DNA of 64,000 nt from Selaginella tamariscina. Its lineage: Eukaryota > Streptophyta > Lycopodiopsida > Selaginellales > Selaginellaceae. The stretch is from assembly GCA_003024785.1 (NCBI GenBank), contig PUQB01000021.1:248001-312000 (forward strand), written 5' to 3'. Shown one piece after another: positions 52,065-64,000 of this stretch. A program made the translations under genes and the position numbers. Each line of letters begins with the position of its first letter. Position 1 is the stretch's first letter. The notes beneath the pieces are model-generated. The model worked only from the letters and a program-made list of their open reading frames with translations. It ran no database searches and was not told where the DNA came from.

Positions 52065-53253
52065 ATGGAGAGCAGTATTAGCACAGAGGATGCACAGGGC
52101 CATTTTGAGCTCAAAAGCATATATATATCACTCCGTTCATTCTCAAAGCTGTTGTTCTTCTTGATATCCCCAATATGCTGGCCAAATCAGGCCCCCTTTC
52201 TCTCGATCAAATCGTATCCAATCTTAAGAATGCAAAGAATCCCAGAAAGACGTTCTGCAAAGAATTCTCCACTTCTTAGTTCATAAGAAAGTGTTTAACG
52301 AAAAACCGGTGAAAATGGTGAGGTTTGTTACTCCGTAAACAGCATCTCCAAGTGGTTAGCTGAAGAACACCACTACTTACTTCTCTGCATGCATCCTTAT
52401 GGTATAAATGGCTTTCAAAAGATCCACGAAGCTACCTTAGACGGAGGATATGCATATGCCGTTGCAAATAAGGTGCATGTCTGGGAGCACGGTAAGTATG
52501 ATTCTGAGTACAACAAGGTGTTGAACGATGGTATGACTGTGTGGAGTGGTGTTACTATGTCCTTAATCTTGGATAATTACGATGGTTTCAAAAATATAAA
52601 CACTCTTGTGGATGTTGGTGGAGGCATAGGCATGTGCATGGATAAGATAGGCAAAATATCCTAATATAAAGGTATTAACTTCGATCTCCACATATTATTG
52701 AGACTGCTCCAAAGTATACAGGTTCGTTTTAGCAGAATATATATATCTATATAGGGAATAAGCACATAATATGTGGTATACATGTACAAAGAACACTTAT
52801 TTTATATTGCAGGAGTTCATCATGTGGCTGGAGATATGTTTGAGTCTGTTCCTAGTGGAGATGCTATGATGATTAAGGTAAGCTTTCTCACAAGCACACA
52901 TGTACACTGACACACTTGGTTAACTGCTCACATCTTGTTTTTAGTCCGTTTTCATTAATTTTAACGACCAAGATTGCCTCAAGTTGCTCAAGAACTGTTA
53001 CAATGCACTTCCTAATGGTGGTAAGGTTATTGTCGTGGAGCTGATCCACACCATGGATGGTCCCTTTGAATTTGATCTTGATATGATAATGGTTGGATAT
53101 ACCGACGGAGGGAAAAGCCGGACATTTGAAGAGCACAAAGCTCTCCTTGAAAAGAGCGGGTTTTCTAACATCACTGTGAAGAATGTACCTTCTAAGGAGC
53201 AAGTTATAGAGGGTTATAAGATGGACAAAAAGCCACGTCTTGTTGTGCATTAG
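52065..53253 (+). pseudogene. O-methyltransferase copy 4 (COMT-like), frame broken in exon 1
   Basis: Exons 52065-52721, 52813-52877 and 52945-53253. Start MESSISTEDAQGHFELK, then a short deletion in the MIFSYITP segment (about 52118) and further single-base losses (near 52241, 52303 and 52650). [53 protein letters not shown] and the complete exons 2 and 3 are clear. Exon 3 has SVFINFNDQDC and GGKSRTFEEH as in copies 1 and 2, and ends MDKKPRLVVH. AATAAA at about 53279. Closest to copy 1, with which it shares upstream sequence and a METTL neighbour. Confidence 0.85.
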
Positions 53254-53638
53254 TAAGTGGTTTGTTGCTTTTGTGTATTAATAAAAAAGATATGACCTTA
53301 ATAATAGTTGATGTTGATGAAATTTATATTTGAAATACTCACTCGAACAATACTGTGTATATGTAATTATTTTCATTATTGTTTTAGTATGTGTTGCCAA
53401 AACATTATAAAGTATTGTATATTAGGAAGTCAAACATATATAAACAAATACTAGATATAAGATTATATAACAATTATTTTTATAATTTTTTTGTTTTGTT
53501 TGTTATGAGTTATAAATCAAAATAGCATTATATAGTCTCTTCAATCCTTCTTTACTCTGATTTGTTTATTATATGGAACCTTAGGATGCAGATTTGTTAA
53601 TTTCATTTCAATATTAATTCTTTTATTTATTTTATTAT
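53254..53638. other. OMT copy 4 downstream flank
   Basis: Matches the 3' flanks of copies 1 and 2 up to the insertion point of the Ty3 element at 53638; the flank continues after it at 58431. Confidence 0.7.
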
Positions 53639-53790
53639 TGTGATAGCTCATAATATAAAAATGTATATATTGTATTAACCCAAAACCTTAGTTTATATAC
53701 TCCAGCAGTTAAAACCAATATGATAATTATCAAAATCCTACTACACTAATAATAATATATGACATTGTAGTCGTGCACATGGACATTACA
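53639..53790 (-). repeat. 3' LTR of the Ty3 element
   Basis: Left-hand long terminal repeat in window coordinates. The element reads on the minus strand, so this is the downstream LTR. TG...CA ends. Confidence 0.8.
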
Positions 53791-56700
53791 CTCTCGAAAG
53801 GATGGAAGGTGGAAGGCAGTTAGGGTTCTCTAGTAGATATGGAGGGACATAAAGAAGTGGATATGTAGGCGGCACAACTTGTTTGACCTTACTATATGAA
53901 ATGCTTCAATCGTTGCACATATACAATATTCGAGAGATTGAGTTAAATGTCATACCAAACCTTATAAACTTGCAACTTTACTTGTTACAACATTTGATAT
54001 GGTCCTTTCCACTAAGCAAGGAGACTTTTGATTAAACCAAGTATCGTAAGCTTGGAAAACAAATCACACCAACTCATCACCTTGATGGACAATGATGAAA
54101 ATTGTAGCGCCGTTGTTGCCCACTTGTACATGGCCCAAGTGTTTTACAAACTCCATTTGAACCAATAAAGAATGCCGATTAAATATCAATTTAAGGACCT
54201 AGCATCAACAACCCATGGTAAGCGAGAAGGTAAACCCAACTCCATTGGTAACACTGGGTCATGACCATATAAGAGCTTATATGGTGAAGTACCAATGAAA
54301 CTCTGCACTCTAATGACATAATCATATTAAAGAAATGGTAGATAATCATTCTAATTTGAATGTTGAAAGTTCATGTACTTTGCGATCATCCCCTTAAAAG
54401 TCTTGATGAACCGTTCCACCAACCATCTGTATAAGAATGATAATATTTATGAAAGTGTGGCATATCTCCAGCCAAGATGTTAAAATATAAAATGCCTTAA
54501 CCATAAACATAGAATTATTATCCAAAAGAATCCGCTCTTAACAAGAATGCTGGAACACGACCCGGCCAGGGTTCCATCAAAGAGCATTTCCGCGGGTAGA
54601 ACCTCCTCAGGGAATACGAGGTTTTGACCCAATTAAAGAGAAAGTGGCCAACAACAAAGGCAATCACATTAGCAAGAGCATCAACTTTCACCCAACGAGT
54701 TAAGTAATCAGAAGTAATAATAATGTACTTGTTGACAACATCGACCATGGAAAAGGTTCCATAAAATTAAATGTCAAACTCAAATGGATGAGAAACTGTA
54801 ATTGACTTTAACCATCCTTTTAAAGTGCAAGGGGGAGTAGTACGAGCTTGGCACCACGTACAATTACGCACATGTCGAATCACATCTCCTCACAATTCTG
54901 GCCAATAAAAAGCTTCTCATTCACACGATAATGTCCTGTGCCTGCTGAGAACATGAAAGTCGTGGTAAGCATAAAGAAAGTGTGGAACGAAGACCGAAGA
55001 CATCACCAATCATAAATGATCATTTGAATCAGTCCCCACAAAATAAAGAAGGTCATCCTGAAAGTGGTATTGAAAATGTAAGTGCCTAAAAGACAAGTCA
55101 TCAACAAGCAATGCAGGATTTTCAAACCCATCACAAAGCCTTCGAATCTACATCTCAACCTTTTAAACTTCACAAATTTCATTCAAAGAAGACAAATCTA
55201 ACTATTCACCTTGAATGTCAAGCACAACAACCTCTGATGGTACTAAATCTTTGTCCAAAAAATCTACTATTGTTGAAACAACTTGCTCCTCATGAACAAA
55301 GAAGAGAGAAAAGGTGGAAGAGTAGCTCAAAAAAGAGTGTCAACATCAACCATAAAACTCCTTAGGCAATGAACAACCTTAAAGTCATATATTTAAAGCT
55401 TCAAGGCCCACCGAGCAATATAGCCAACTAGGTTCTTTCACTTCAACAACTAAGTTCTTTCACTTCAACAACCAAGTTCTTCCACTTCAAAACGAAGTGA
55501 CTGTAACATGAATGTCCGAGAATCATGTAAGTAGGCATAAAGTTTTTTAAAACCCCAAACTACTACTAGACATTCCTTCTTTGTTGTGGAGTAGTTCACC
55601 TTTGTTAATTGCAACATACGGCTAATGTACATAATGAGATGACGCTAGCCAAGCACACTTGTACTATCCAGCATTAACATGCCCATGAGACCGATGTTAG
55701 AAGCATCCATGTGTAAAATGAAGGGATGAATGTAATCAAGGTATGCCAAAACTGGAGTAGTCATCAACAGCTTCTTAAAATTTGCAAATGCTTGATCGCA
55801 ATCCTTAGACCAAATAAGAGATGACATTAACGACTTTAATAATGCTTGTAATGGTGCAATACGATCCAAAAGATTATTAACAAAATGACTAAGATATTGT
55901 ACTTTGCTAAGAAAGTGTTGCACATTGTTCACACACTTCGGTATATGAAACTTCATAACTACAATAAGTTTGTTAGATCAACTTGCAAACCTTCACGAGA
56001 AATGCAATAGCTTAAATAAGTGGTGTCTTTGAATCTAAACACACACTTAGATCGCTTCAGTTTCAAACTAACTTTTTACAACCAATCCAAAACCTTGTGT
56101 ATATCATAAACATGCTCTTTCCACATTCCCTCCAAGTGAATGAAAATATCATCGATGAAGTCAGCAATCACCTTTAACACATTATAAAGAACCTATCATA
56201 CAATGAAAAGTCGCTGGAGCATTGTTCAAACCAAAAGGCATCACCAGAAACTCATATAACCCAAATGGTGTAGGAAAAGCAGTCTTTTGAATATCCATGT
56301 CGGCCATCCGAACTTGTCAATATCTAAAGATAAGATCTAGCTTGGTGAACCAATAGCTCCACCTTAGTTAATTCAGAAGATCTACAATATGAGAAAGTGG
56401 GTAAACATCTAGAATAGTCACATCATTCAATGGGTGATAGTCAATGTAGAACCAAATGCTCCCATTCGGCTTAATCACAAGATGAGGTTCGCATGCCTAA
56501 GGACTTTAAAACTTCTAGGTAACACTCTTTATTAACATCTCTTAACATTTGCCCATAAGATCTTGAGCTCTTTTGAGGACCGATGTTGAATAGGTGCCTT
56601 AATTGGTTTAACATCCCATTTGAAATAGGGTGACATGTTGCAATCTTAGCCCTAAATTACAAATTGAAGTTAAAGAGATCAACATAATCCTTGAGTTAAT

Positions 56701-58267
56701 CAACAATTGATCATCTAAAGTATCCAGAGAAGGAATGAAAGAGCATAAAAAAAGATGGTAGAAAGTAAGGGTGAGACAGAGGTGATTGAAATAAAGATAA
56801 AAATAGACAGATGAAGTAAAATAAAAATAAAAGGAATGAAAAAAAAAAATGAGGGAAAGTCAAACAAGGGGGAGACTTTTTAAAGTCATACTTGGCATGA
56901 TTGTGAATCAATCAATCCATATCAAGAATAAGGTGAAAAACTTGACTTGGCACCACTCGCAAAGATTGAAGCTTAAGTTCACGATTGTTCACACGAACAG
57001 TTATGTCCGTTTCATCCATGAACAAGCTTAAGTGTGTCCGTTGTCATAAAGAATGAAGATCGATTCTACTACATGGTGTAAATAAAAACGGCAATGTGCA
57101 GCAATAGATATAGACTGAGGAATAAAAGATAAACTTGAGCTTATATCCACCAACATTAAAAAATAAATTAAAAAAATTGTGTCATGTTATCAAATTGAGT
57201 TTGAAAAGTAAAGACCAAATGAATTGGTCCCGAATGAACCCTTAATAATATTCCCAAAAGAAAGACGGAGGGATTACTAACTTATTCGTACAAGGACCTC
57301 CTCTACTCATGCAATTCTTTGTTCCTCGAAAGATCCACCGCATCAAAACCTTTCACTACAGAGATGCCAATTGAACGTTGTTGACACTAAAGCCTCCACC
57401 CCAAAAATAGAGGACGCCAATTGGGAAAAACATCGACAATGTTGATACATGTGTCCAACCTCATCACACGCCCAACAATGGACTACACATCCAAGAGCAC
57501 ACGAAGCTGCAAATGGGAAAGGCGATGTCTCATACTATTGTGTCAGCCACAAAGCATCATTAAGAGTTACTAGGGTTAGTACATAATGAAGTGCTGGCCA
57601 CAACATGCTAACTTAATACACTTTGACATGTTAAGCTTTGAATGAAGCAAAATGCTCTAAAAGTGAACATAAAACTACATCACCAACTCATATGGCTCCC
57701 GACGAATATAATGCAACTGTTGAAAAGCATTGTCACAATCATCAACATATCCAAACCCGTGTTTGAAGATTGCTAGAAGAATACTTCAATCCACACGAGT
57801 TGTTGTGTCCAGACCATTGTACCACTACAATCCTGTCCCTTAAGACAAGTAGGAAACTCACTCAAACATCGAGTATCATCCCATGAATGATATGTAGTGA
57901 CTATTGTGAAGTGATCAAACCAATGGTACACATCATCCTCAAGACTTTCACAAAAGAAATCTAGTCGAACTTGAGGATTCACAATAAAAGCATGAGTAGC
58001 ACCATGGGTAGTGAACGCTGCCATCAACTAAGTTTGATTGTTTAGTTACACTCACATAGCATTTAACAATTGCATGAGTAGTTGCTCTACAACCAAAAGA
58101 TTTACATGTTGTGCAACCATGAGCTAAAGAAGAGAGTATAAAGTTATAAGAATGAAAAAGATTTAGATAATAAAAAAGCTAGATTTAAAAAAATAAGGAA
58201 AATTTATAAAAAGACACAAATCGAGCACTTCATAGAGATAATTAAAGGTGCCTCTCATCTTCATCAA

Positions 58268-58426
58268 TGTGAGAGCTCACAATATAAATATGTATATTAT
58301 ATTAATTCAAAACCATAAATATATATAGGAGCAAGTGGTCTATATTAAAACTAATCTAATGATTATCAAAATTCCACTATGTTAACGATAGTATGTGGCA
58401 TGGTAATAATACACTTACACCTTACA
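58268..58426 (-). repeat. 5' LTR of the Ty3 element
   Basis: Right-hand repeat, clearly related to 53639-53790 but with many substitutions. No standard initiator-tRNA primer site is obvious next to it. Confidence 0.8.
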
Positions 58427-58430
58427 TTAT

Positions 58431-58807
58431 TAAATTATAATTAATTATTTTAAATCATAATCATCAATAATTATAACAATTTATGTTAAATTTACTTAAA
58501 GATTTTAACTCTAAGTCATATAATGATTCTAATTGTTTAATTTCTTTTTCTTTATACATAATAAATTTTAACACTTACCTTTTGGCAACAACTTAAATGA
58601 ATTTACAATAAGAAAGCTTGTTTACTGTTGGACTATATTGAACTTAGTATTATAAATTATTTATAAATTATTTGTAACTTACTAACTTTGTTTTGTACTC
58701 AAGCTAGAGTTCTCGTTAGATTGACCTTGATATATGTATAATATGTGAATATATATATATAAACAAACAGAGAGATACTAAATTTTGACATGTATAATAG
58801 CATTAGT
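58431..58807. other. Continuation of the OMT copy 4 flank
   Basis: TAAATTATAATTAATTATTT onward resembles the copy 1 and copy 2 3' flanks. Non-coding. Confidence 0.6.
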
Positions 58808-59197
58808 TAGGGCTGCAAGTGGAGTTGGCCCGTCGTGCACCATGGGTCCATTTAGGTTGATTGTTTTGACCCGTTTAGTATATGGCTAAGGTCGAAGGTC
58901 ACACGTGTACGACCCGACGCGTAGTGAAGCCCAACCCAACCCCAACCCCAAAATACTTAGTAAATGGGCGGTGACTGGCACTATGGTTACTAATGGAATT
59001 ATGAAAAGATTTATAGATGTACCTGGACTAAAAAATGTGACCTAAAAAACTTGGCATACCACGTGGAAGAACGTGTCACCACGTAGGGTTGCCAACAGGT
59101 TGGGCTATGTCTGGGCCAAAGTTTTTCGATCCATGGCTCTGACTGTTCTGACCCATTTGTAAATGGGTTGGTTCGACCCAGCCCATTAACAACCCTA
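58808..59197. mobile_element. hAT-like MITE
   Basis: Ends TAGGGCTGCAAGTGG and (read inward from the right) TAGGGTTGTTAATGGG form imperfect inverted repeats with the TAGGG start common in plant hAT MITEs. The inner sequence is rich in GGCCC, GACCC and CCCAACCC. No clear 8-bp target duplication remains, so the assignment rests on end motifs only. Confidence 0.5.
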
Positions 59198-59397
59198 ATA
59201 CTAATACTCGGAAAAGACTGAAGAGTTTCAAGTCTGACATAGTAACATGTTAAATGATTTTGTGCATGTTAGATCAGTAAAATATTATTTTTGATGTCAA
59301 TCCTAACCAAACCGAACATTAATGTGACGGCCCATAGGAATTGAGCCTTCATTTCTTGACTTGTTCCTGCATGTGTGCGATTTCAAAGATTAGAGAA

Positions 59398-59960
59398 CTA
59401 CCCCACAGCTTCGCTTGCATACCTTGTGCCATATTGACTTGAATTTAATGCTATATATGGTTCTTCCAAGAAGGAGCAGAGGTTTTCTTCGACTAAACAG
59501 CCAGGAAGGTGCAGGAGGGACTCATCAGTGGTGAGTATCATTGCAACAAAAGAATCTGCAATATTTCCAAGGTGACCCCCATTACAGACCATAACCTTTG
59601 TAATACCTGCCCATTCCCATTGAGTGATAGTGCCACACCTTGTCTTCCAAGTCATATACCACTAGCATTCGGCCAGACAAATAGAACTGCTCGTTACTCT
59701 GCCAAATGCACATGTATCAACCACCTGAGTTGATGAAGAAGAAATCAAATCCCCCGCACTCTACTTCTTGGCAATAACTGAGATGCAAATCTAGAGCTTG
59801 CCGATTGCCTTGTTCCCACTGTAAAACCTGGAATGTTGAATTGTATCCATTCATGTTGAAAACCATGGCAAAGGTTTCCCCCAGACATGGAAGCCCATCC
59901 ATTTCCAGGAATCTTGCCACCCCATATAAAGAGAATCACTCATGTGACATCTATTGGTGT
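59398..59960 (-). pseudogene. Possible F-box/kelch gene fragment
   Basis: Minus-strand sequence reads FLEMDGLPCLGETFAMVFNM, CGGFDFFFINSGG and then MLVVYDLEDKVWHYHSMGMG, resembling a C-terminal kelch-like part of plant F-box proteins. Stops interrupt the frame after INSGG and after GYGL, and no F-box is present. Composition is more GC-rich than the surroundings. The assignment is tentative. Confidence 0.28.
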
Positions 59961-59964
59961 ATGC

Positions 59965-60954
59965 ACATTGTAATTAAAATGAGCATATTTACAATTCTAT
60001 TTTTTAATAATTAATAATTTTAATTATTTAATTAGTATTTTCTAATATTAAAGAAATATTTTTATAATAATATATGTTTTCTCTTTAAAATATATGTTTA
60101 AAGATAGAATATTCTATTTTTGTAATGACCCTTTAATAAATTATAGCATGGACTAAAAATTAAAAACATTATAAAAGTAGAAGGTATTAAGTTAAATAAT
60201 ATATTATATTTAAGATTGTATGGGCCTAATATAAAAATTATTAAAGAGCATGAGAGGTACATTATATAAATATTTATGTTGTTATTAAATTATTAATATT
60301 TAAAAATAACATAAATTAAAAATTTGTATTAGTAATAATAATATATATATAATATACAAAATCCTATATAGTCAATATTCTATATCTTTTTATAAATTTA
60401 TATAGTTAAGTAAATAATTTGATACTATTATTAAAGAGTTTATATAATTATGAATATTAAATATACTATATTTTATAATTTTAATAATTGCTTTAAACTT
60501 CAGAAATATACATTCTCTTGTAGTTTTGTTAATTATGACTTTATCAATGCTTCTTAACATTCACCCATATTGAATGGATTTAACATTTATAAACATGCTG
60601 AGTCTTTTTGATTGGGAAAACCATGTTTTCTTTAGGCATCCATTATATCTTTCACTCTCCTTCTCATATCACTTTTTATGGTTTAAACCATGTAATCTTT
60701 ACCATATTTGTTTTTTGTGATAACTTAAGGTGTGTCGATAATTTAACCCATCCAAAATAGCTGGTTATATGACACATTTGGAGTAATGAGAATAATCATC
60801 AGTTTTTGAAGATCCTTGCAACAATCAAAGTATGATTTAAGTTTTTGGTTTCTTTAATCAATAAAGTGTGGGGTTTGCACTTTCACATCATTACTAGTTT
60901 ATGTTGTTTGTGCTCATTAATGTTATTTCAATCTCCTCTCGCCACCTATGCAAG
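59965..60954. repeat. Tandem duplicate of the transposase 3' end and flank
   Basis: About 60486-60954 is a decayed copy of 61450-61915 (3' end of the transposase-like gene), and 59965-60485 matches 60955-61440 (its downstream flank). The direct tandem unit is about 970-990 bp. The outer copy is more worn. Confidence 0.85.
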
Positions 60955-61454
60955 TTGTAACTAAAATGGGCATGGCTATAGTCCCATTTCCTAATAATTA
61001 GCAATTTTAGCTATTTAATTAGCATTTTCTAATATTAAAGGAATATTCTTTAGAATATATGTTTGAAAAGAGAATATTCTTTAGAATATTCTATTTTGTA
61101 TTCTACCCTTTAATAAATTATAGCATTCATTGAACAAAAATTAATAACATTATAAAAGTAGAATGTATTAAATTATATAATATATTGCCTAATATAACAA
61201 TTAAGGAAGAGCATAAGAGGTACATTATATAAATATTGATGTTGTTATTAAAATATTAATATTTAAATATAACATTATTAATTAAAAATTTGTAGTAGTA
61301 ATAATATATATATAAAATCCTATAATAATATAGTCAATCTTCCATATCATTTTTTAAATTTATATAGTTAAGTATACAATTTGGTACTATTATTAAAGAG
61401 TTTATAATAATTATGAATATTAAATATATGATATTTTATAATTTTGTAATTGCT

Positions 61455-63977
61455 TTAAGCTTCAGAAAACATACATTCCCTTGCAGTTTTGTTAATCGTG
61501 ACTTTATCAACGCTTCTTGACATCCACCCATATCGAATGGATTTAACATTTATAAAACATGCTGGGTCTTTTTGATTGGGAGACCATGTTTTCTCTAGGC
61601 ATCCATTATATCTTTCGCTCTCCTTCTCGTGTCGCCTTTTTTGTGGTTTGAACCATGCAACCTTAACAATACTATTTTTTGTGATTACTTCAGGTGTGTC
61701 GATAATTTGACCCATCCAAATAGGCTGATTATATGACGCATCTGGAGTAATGAGAACCATCATTAGTTTTTGAAGATCCTTGCAGCAATCAAAGTATGCT
61801 TTAGGTTTTTGGTTCCTTTGTCCAACAAAGTGTGGGGTTTGCACTTCCACATCACTACTGGCTTCTATGTCGTCTGTGCTCAGTGATGTCATTTCAATCT
61901 CCTCTCGCCACCTTGTTTTAGGCCAGAAAGGGTGTTGCAATTCTGTACTTGTGACAGTAGGCCCTTCCAACTCTCGAACAACAGTCTCCCAATAGTTGAC
62001 CACATGCTTATATAGTTCTGAGTAACCAGTTGCCTTATCAGAATTCTTTGGCATCGATTTTTGAACCCATGCCACATATTTTTTGATGCCATCAATAATA
62101 ACCTCTTGTTCCTTGAGCTGGGCACTCAATGGAATAGGGTCTGGTTGTCCTTCTGGGAGAAGTGGCTTTCCATCCTCTCCACTTTTGAAGAGCATTAAGC
62201 CCTCTTTCGGTAACCACTCCTGCTCTGATGGCCGTAACTTGTACTGCATAATAGGTATACCATCTCGTATGGAGAAAAAGAATTGTAGCGGCACAAGGTG
62301 ACCAACTAAAGAATCACTCCCTTCTTTTATATACTCCTTGAGAAATTTTTTGAAGTCTGGCACCTCAGTCACAAGCAAAGCACAACTTTTTTTGGAGATG
62401 CAATTTTCAAAAAGATTCATCATATGCGGTAAGGTAAGTGCACTTGTCCTTTTTGTAGAGTTGGAGACCTTGCTGAAGAACGCATCAATATCTTCATGAG
62501 TGTGACCAACCATAAGGAAACTGAGCGTGATTGTTTCAAACACACCTTTGGCAACAAGCATTGACAAGTATGCTAGCACATATCTAGAAAATAAAAGTAA
62601 GTATGAGCTTGAGAAACCCTTAAGTAAAATGATTTACCTATTTTTGTTCTCGCCTGCACAATTATCCATCTGTAAAAGCAAATGACGAGGAAGCTTATTT
62701 GATGTTGAGGACACATGTACACTATTTGAGCTAGATCCCTCCACTGAACCTGAACTCTCAACAGGGCCATCTGTTTTTTGTGCAGGTTGCTGACAATGCC
62801 TCTCATATTCCCAAGTAGCCTCAAGTGCAGACGTGTTCATGAGAGCATTATGTAAAGGTTGAAGGTGTTGTTTCTTCACTTTGAGATCACTGATAGGACT
62901 TGTCTGTGAGTGGGCTTCAAGGTTTCTGAAACACATGGCTAACGACCCAATAGTGAAATTGGAGTCGCTAGACCAATGTGGAAGTGAAAAGTGTCCATAT
63001 GACTCACAACCGTGTCCATGTGTTAGCACACCTGTAAAGAAATCGGAAGTTTCATGACATTTCCAAGGCACTTTGGTGTTGCAAAGAGCTTTGGAATGCT
63101 GGTCTTTGAATGATCCATCTTGTCATGGATCAAGCACAGGTACTCTGATGGGCGTGACACAGAAAGCATGCGGTGTGCATAGTACTGAGACCGCAAGTTT
63201 GTTGTGCAATCATGTGGGCCTCCATCTTCCTTTGAATGGTAGTGATCTCCACCAAGGTTTTTGCACAAGCCTCTGCAGCCTTCAATGATGTACAAGTGTC
63301 ACACTTAGAAAAGCTAGAGTGTTTTGCAATCTCCACATCCTTAAAATGAGTATTCCATATGTTGTTGAAGGTACCAGTGCAGATTGCTTGGAGCCCCATC
63401 AAACTGAGGCACTTGTTCACATGTTCACACAGTTTCAATTGAGTGTAGATTGAAGGTAAAACCTTGAGATTTTCCCTGACCCCTGCATTTGTGGTTCGGC
63501 ATTTGTGAGGCATCCTGTCTGCATTTGCTTCCACAAAAGCCTTGAGTATCTCTATGGCTGCCATGATGTGAGAGCGGGTTTTGACCAAGCAGTGTTCCCA
63601 TGAACTGAGGTTCGCGCTCCATCTAGCCACTCATCCCTCCGACGGTAGAACGTGGTCTTTGGGATCCCGTATATACTGTACCAAGCTTTGAAGCAGATGG
63701 CCACCTTATTAAATACCATGGATGTACTCTGATAACCTGTGTCCGAGGCCATTCCATCAATACACCCAGTTAGTGCAGCATATACAAACTCATGCCTTTG
63801 CTTTTGGGTGAGCATACGAAAGACATGTCTACATTGGGTAATTTCATTCCGGTCTGCCATCTGACAACACTTCTTCTTGCAACAGTCAATCGTGGAAATG
63901 CTCGTAACACTTTCGGAAGATGTAGGATCCATCTTTACCCTCTTGCTGAAACTTGCAGGGGAAGATCTACAACCCAT
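61455..63977 (-). pseudogene. DUF7869-like transposase-type gene, frame broken
   Basis: Minus strand from MGCRSSPASFSKRV (63977). Segments in order: CCxxxCC-type cysteine patch, RYDEWLDG-like RRRDEWLDGAR, SKCDTCTSLK zinc motif, YLCLIHDKMDHSKTSIPK, a serine-rich linker, LLQMDNCAGENKNR, a 54-nt intron (62634-62580), YVLAYLSMLVAKGVFETIT, FLMVGHTHEDIDAFFSKVS and a long C-terminal region (61455-62490) with WMGQIID and GWMSRSVD. The set D(HDKMD), D(QMDNC) and E/D(GHTHEDID) suggests a DDE-type RNase-H-fold transposase, as in lineage-specific plant and animal families with this domain. The frame changes about three times (near 63600, 63210 and 63060). The C-terminal 374 residues are fully open. No terminal inverted repeats were found; the element may extend beyond 64000. 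Confidence 0.6.
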
Positions 63978-64000
63978 GAATCGCCTTTTTCTTACAATAG

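Larger units (their letters stand above)
53639..58426 (-). mobile_element. Ty3/gypsy LTR retrotransposon with short LTRs, broken
   Basis: Direct repeats 53639-53790 (152 bp) and 58268-58426 (159 bp) both begin TGTGAKAGCTCAYAATATAA and end TTACA. The target duplication TTAT lies at 53635-53638 and 58427-58430. Minus-strand domains in Ty3 order: gag (about 58030-57770), zinc-knuckle region (about 57480-57410), reverse transcriptase (about 56700-55960), RNase H (about 55955-55400) and integrase (about 54950-54100, with a zinc-binding HHCC-like part first). Broken by many interruptions. The two LTRs differ visibly, so it is a fossil of moderate age. It lies in the OMT copy 4 3' flank; copy 1's matching flank at 26213-26236 keeps the unoccupied site. 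Confidence 0.88.

Overview
This window is nuclear DNA of a land plant. Spliced protein genes with very short introns (mostly 50-115 nt) sit in AT-rich intergenic DNA with plant transposons, telomere-type TTTAGGG motifs and microsatellites. A full-length PPR gene, a GTG/COLD1-type membrane protein and caffeate-O-methyltransferase-like genes all point to land plants. The short introns, together with a toroid-type gene family that I recall mainly from non-seed plants and fungi, make a lycophyte such as Selaginella plausible, but the sequence does not prove this.

Layout. 0-7.4 kb: a decayed terpenoid-cyclase-like gene, a scrambled partial copy of a PPR gene, then the PPR gene itself on the minus strand (10 exons, about 755 residues, about 13 repeats). 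7.4-14 kb: gene-poor DNA with degenerate satellites and one 860-bp insertion flanked by a 17-bp direct repeat. 14-18.2 kb: a divergent, intronless CCA-adding-enzyme-like gene and a six-exon GTG1/COLD1-type gene, both on the plus strand. 18.2-23.8 kb: AT-rich DNA, a PIF/Harbinger-like MITE, a worn Ty3 relic, and small fragments of the CCA gene and of a METTL-type methyltransferase gene.

24.7-53.3 kb is the core of the window: a tandem family of class I plant O-methyltransferase (OMT) genes. There are four recognisable copies, two relic fragments in opposite orientation, and the scar of a lost copy. The spacers consist of recurring AT-rich units (here called A, B and C), including a satellite-like array of unit B. 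All copies that can be read lack the catalytic His and one catalytic Glu of the COMT family, although the SAM-binding glycine motif is kept. A tRNA-m3C-methyltransferase-like gene (METTL2/6/8 family, minus strand) lies between OMT copies 3 and 4. A truncated version of it lies before copy 1, so the METTL-OMT pair was duplicated together. A gag-bearing LTR element and a 4.8-kb Ty3 element have inserted near copy 4.

53.6-64 kb: the Ty3 element, a hAT-like MITE, a possible F-box/kelch fragment, and a transposase-like gene with DUF7869-type motifs whose 3' end and flank are tandemly duplicated.

The single-copy PPR and GTG genes are open throughout (one GTG junction is unresolved). The CCA-like gene is open apart from one 5' frame change. 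The multi-copy OMT, METTL and DUF7869-like genes carry many 1-2 nt indels. These may be real pseudogenisation or assembly error in repeats, and the sequence alone cannot separate the two.
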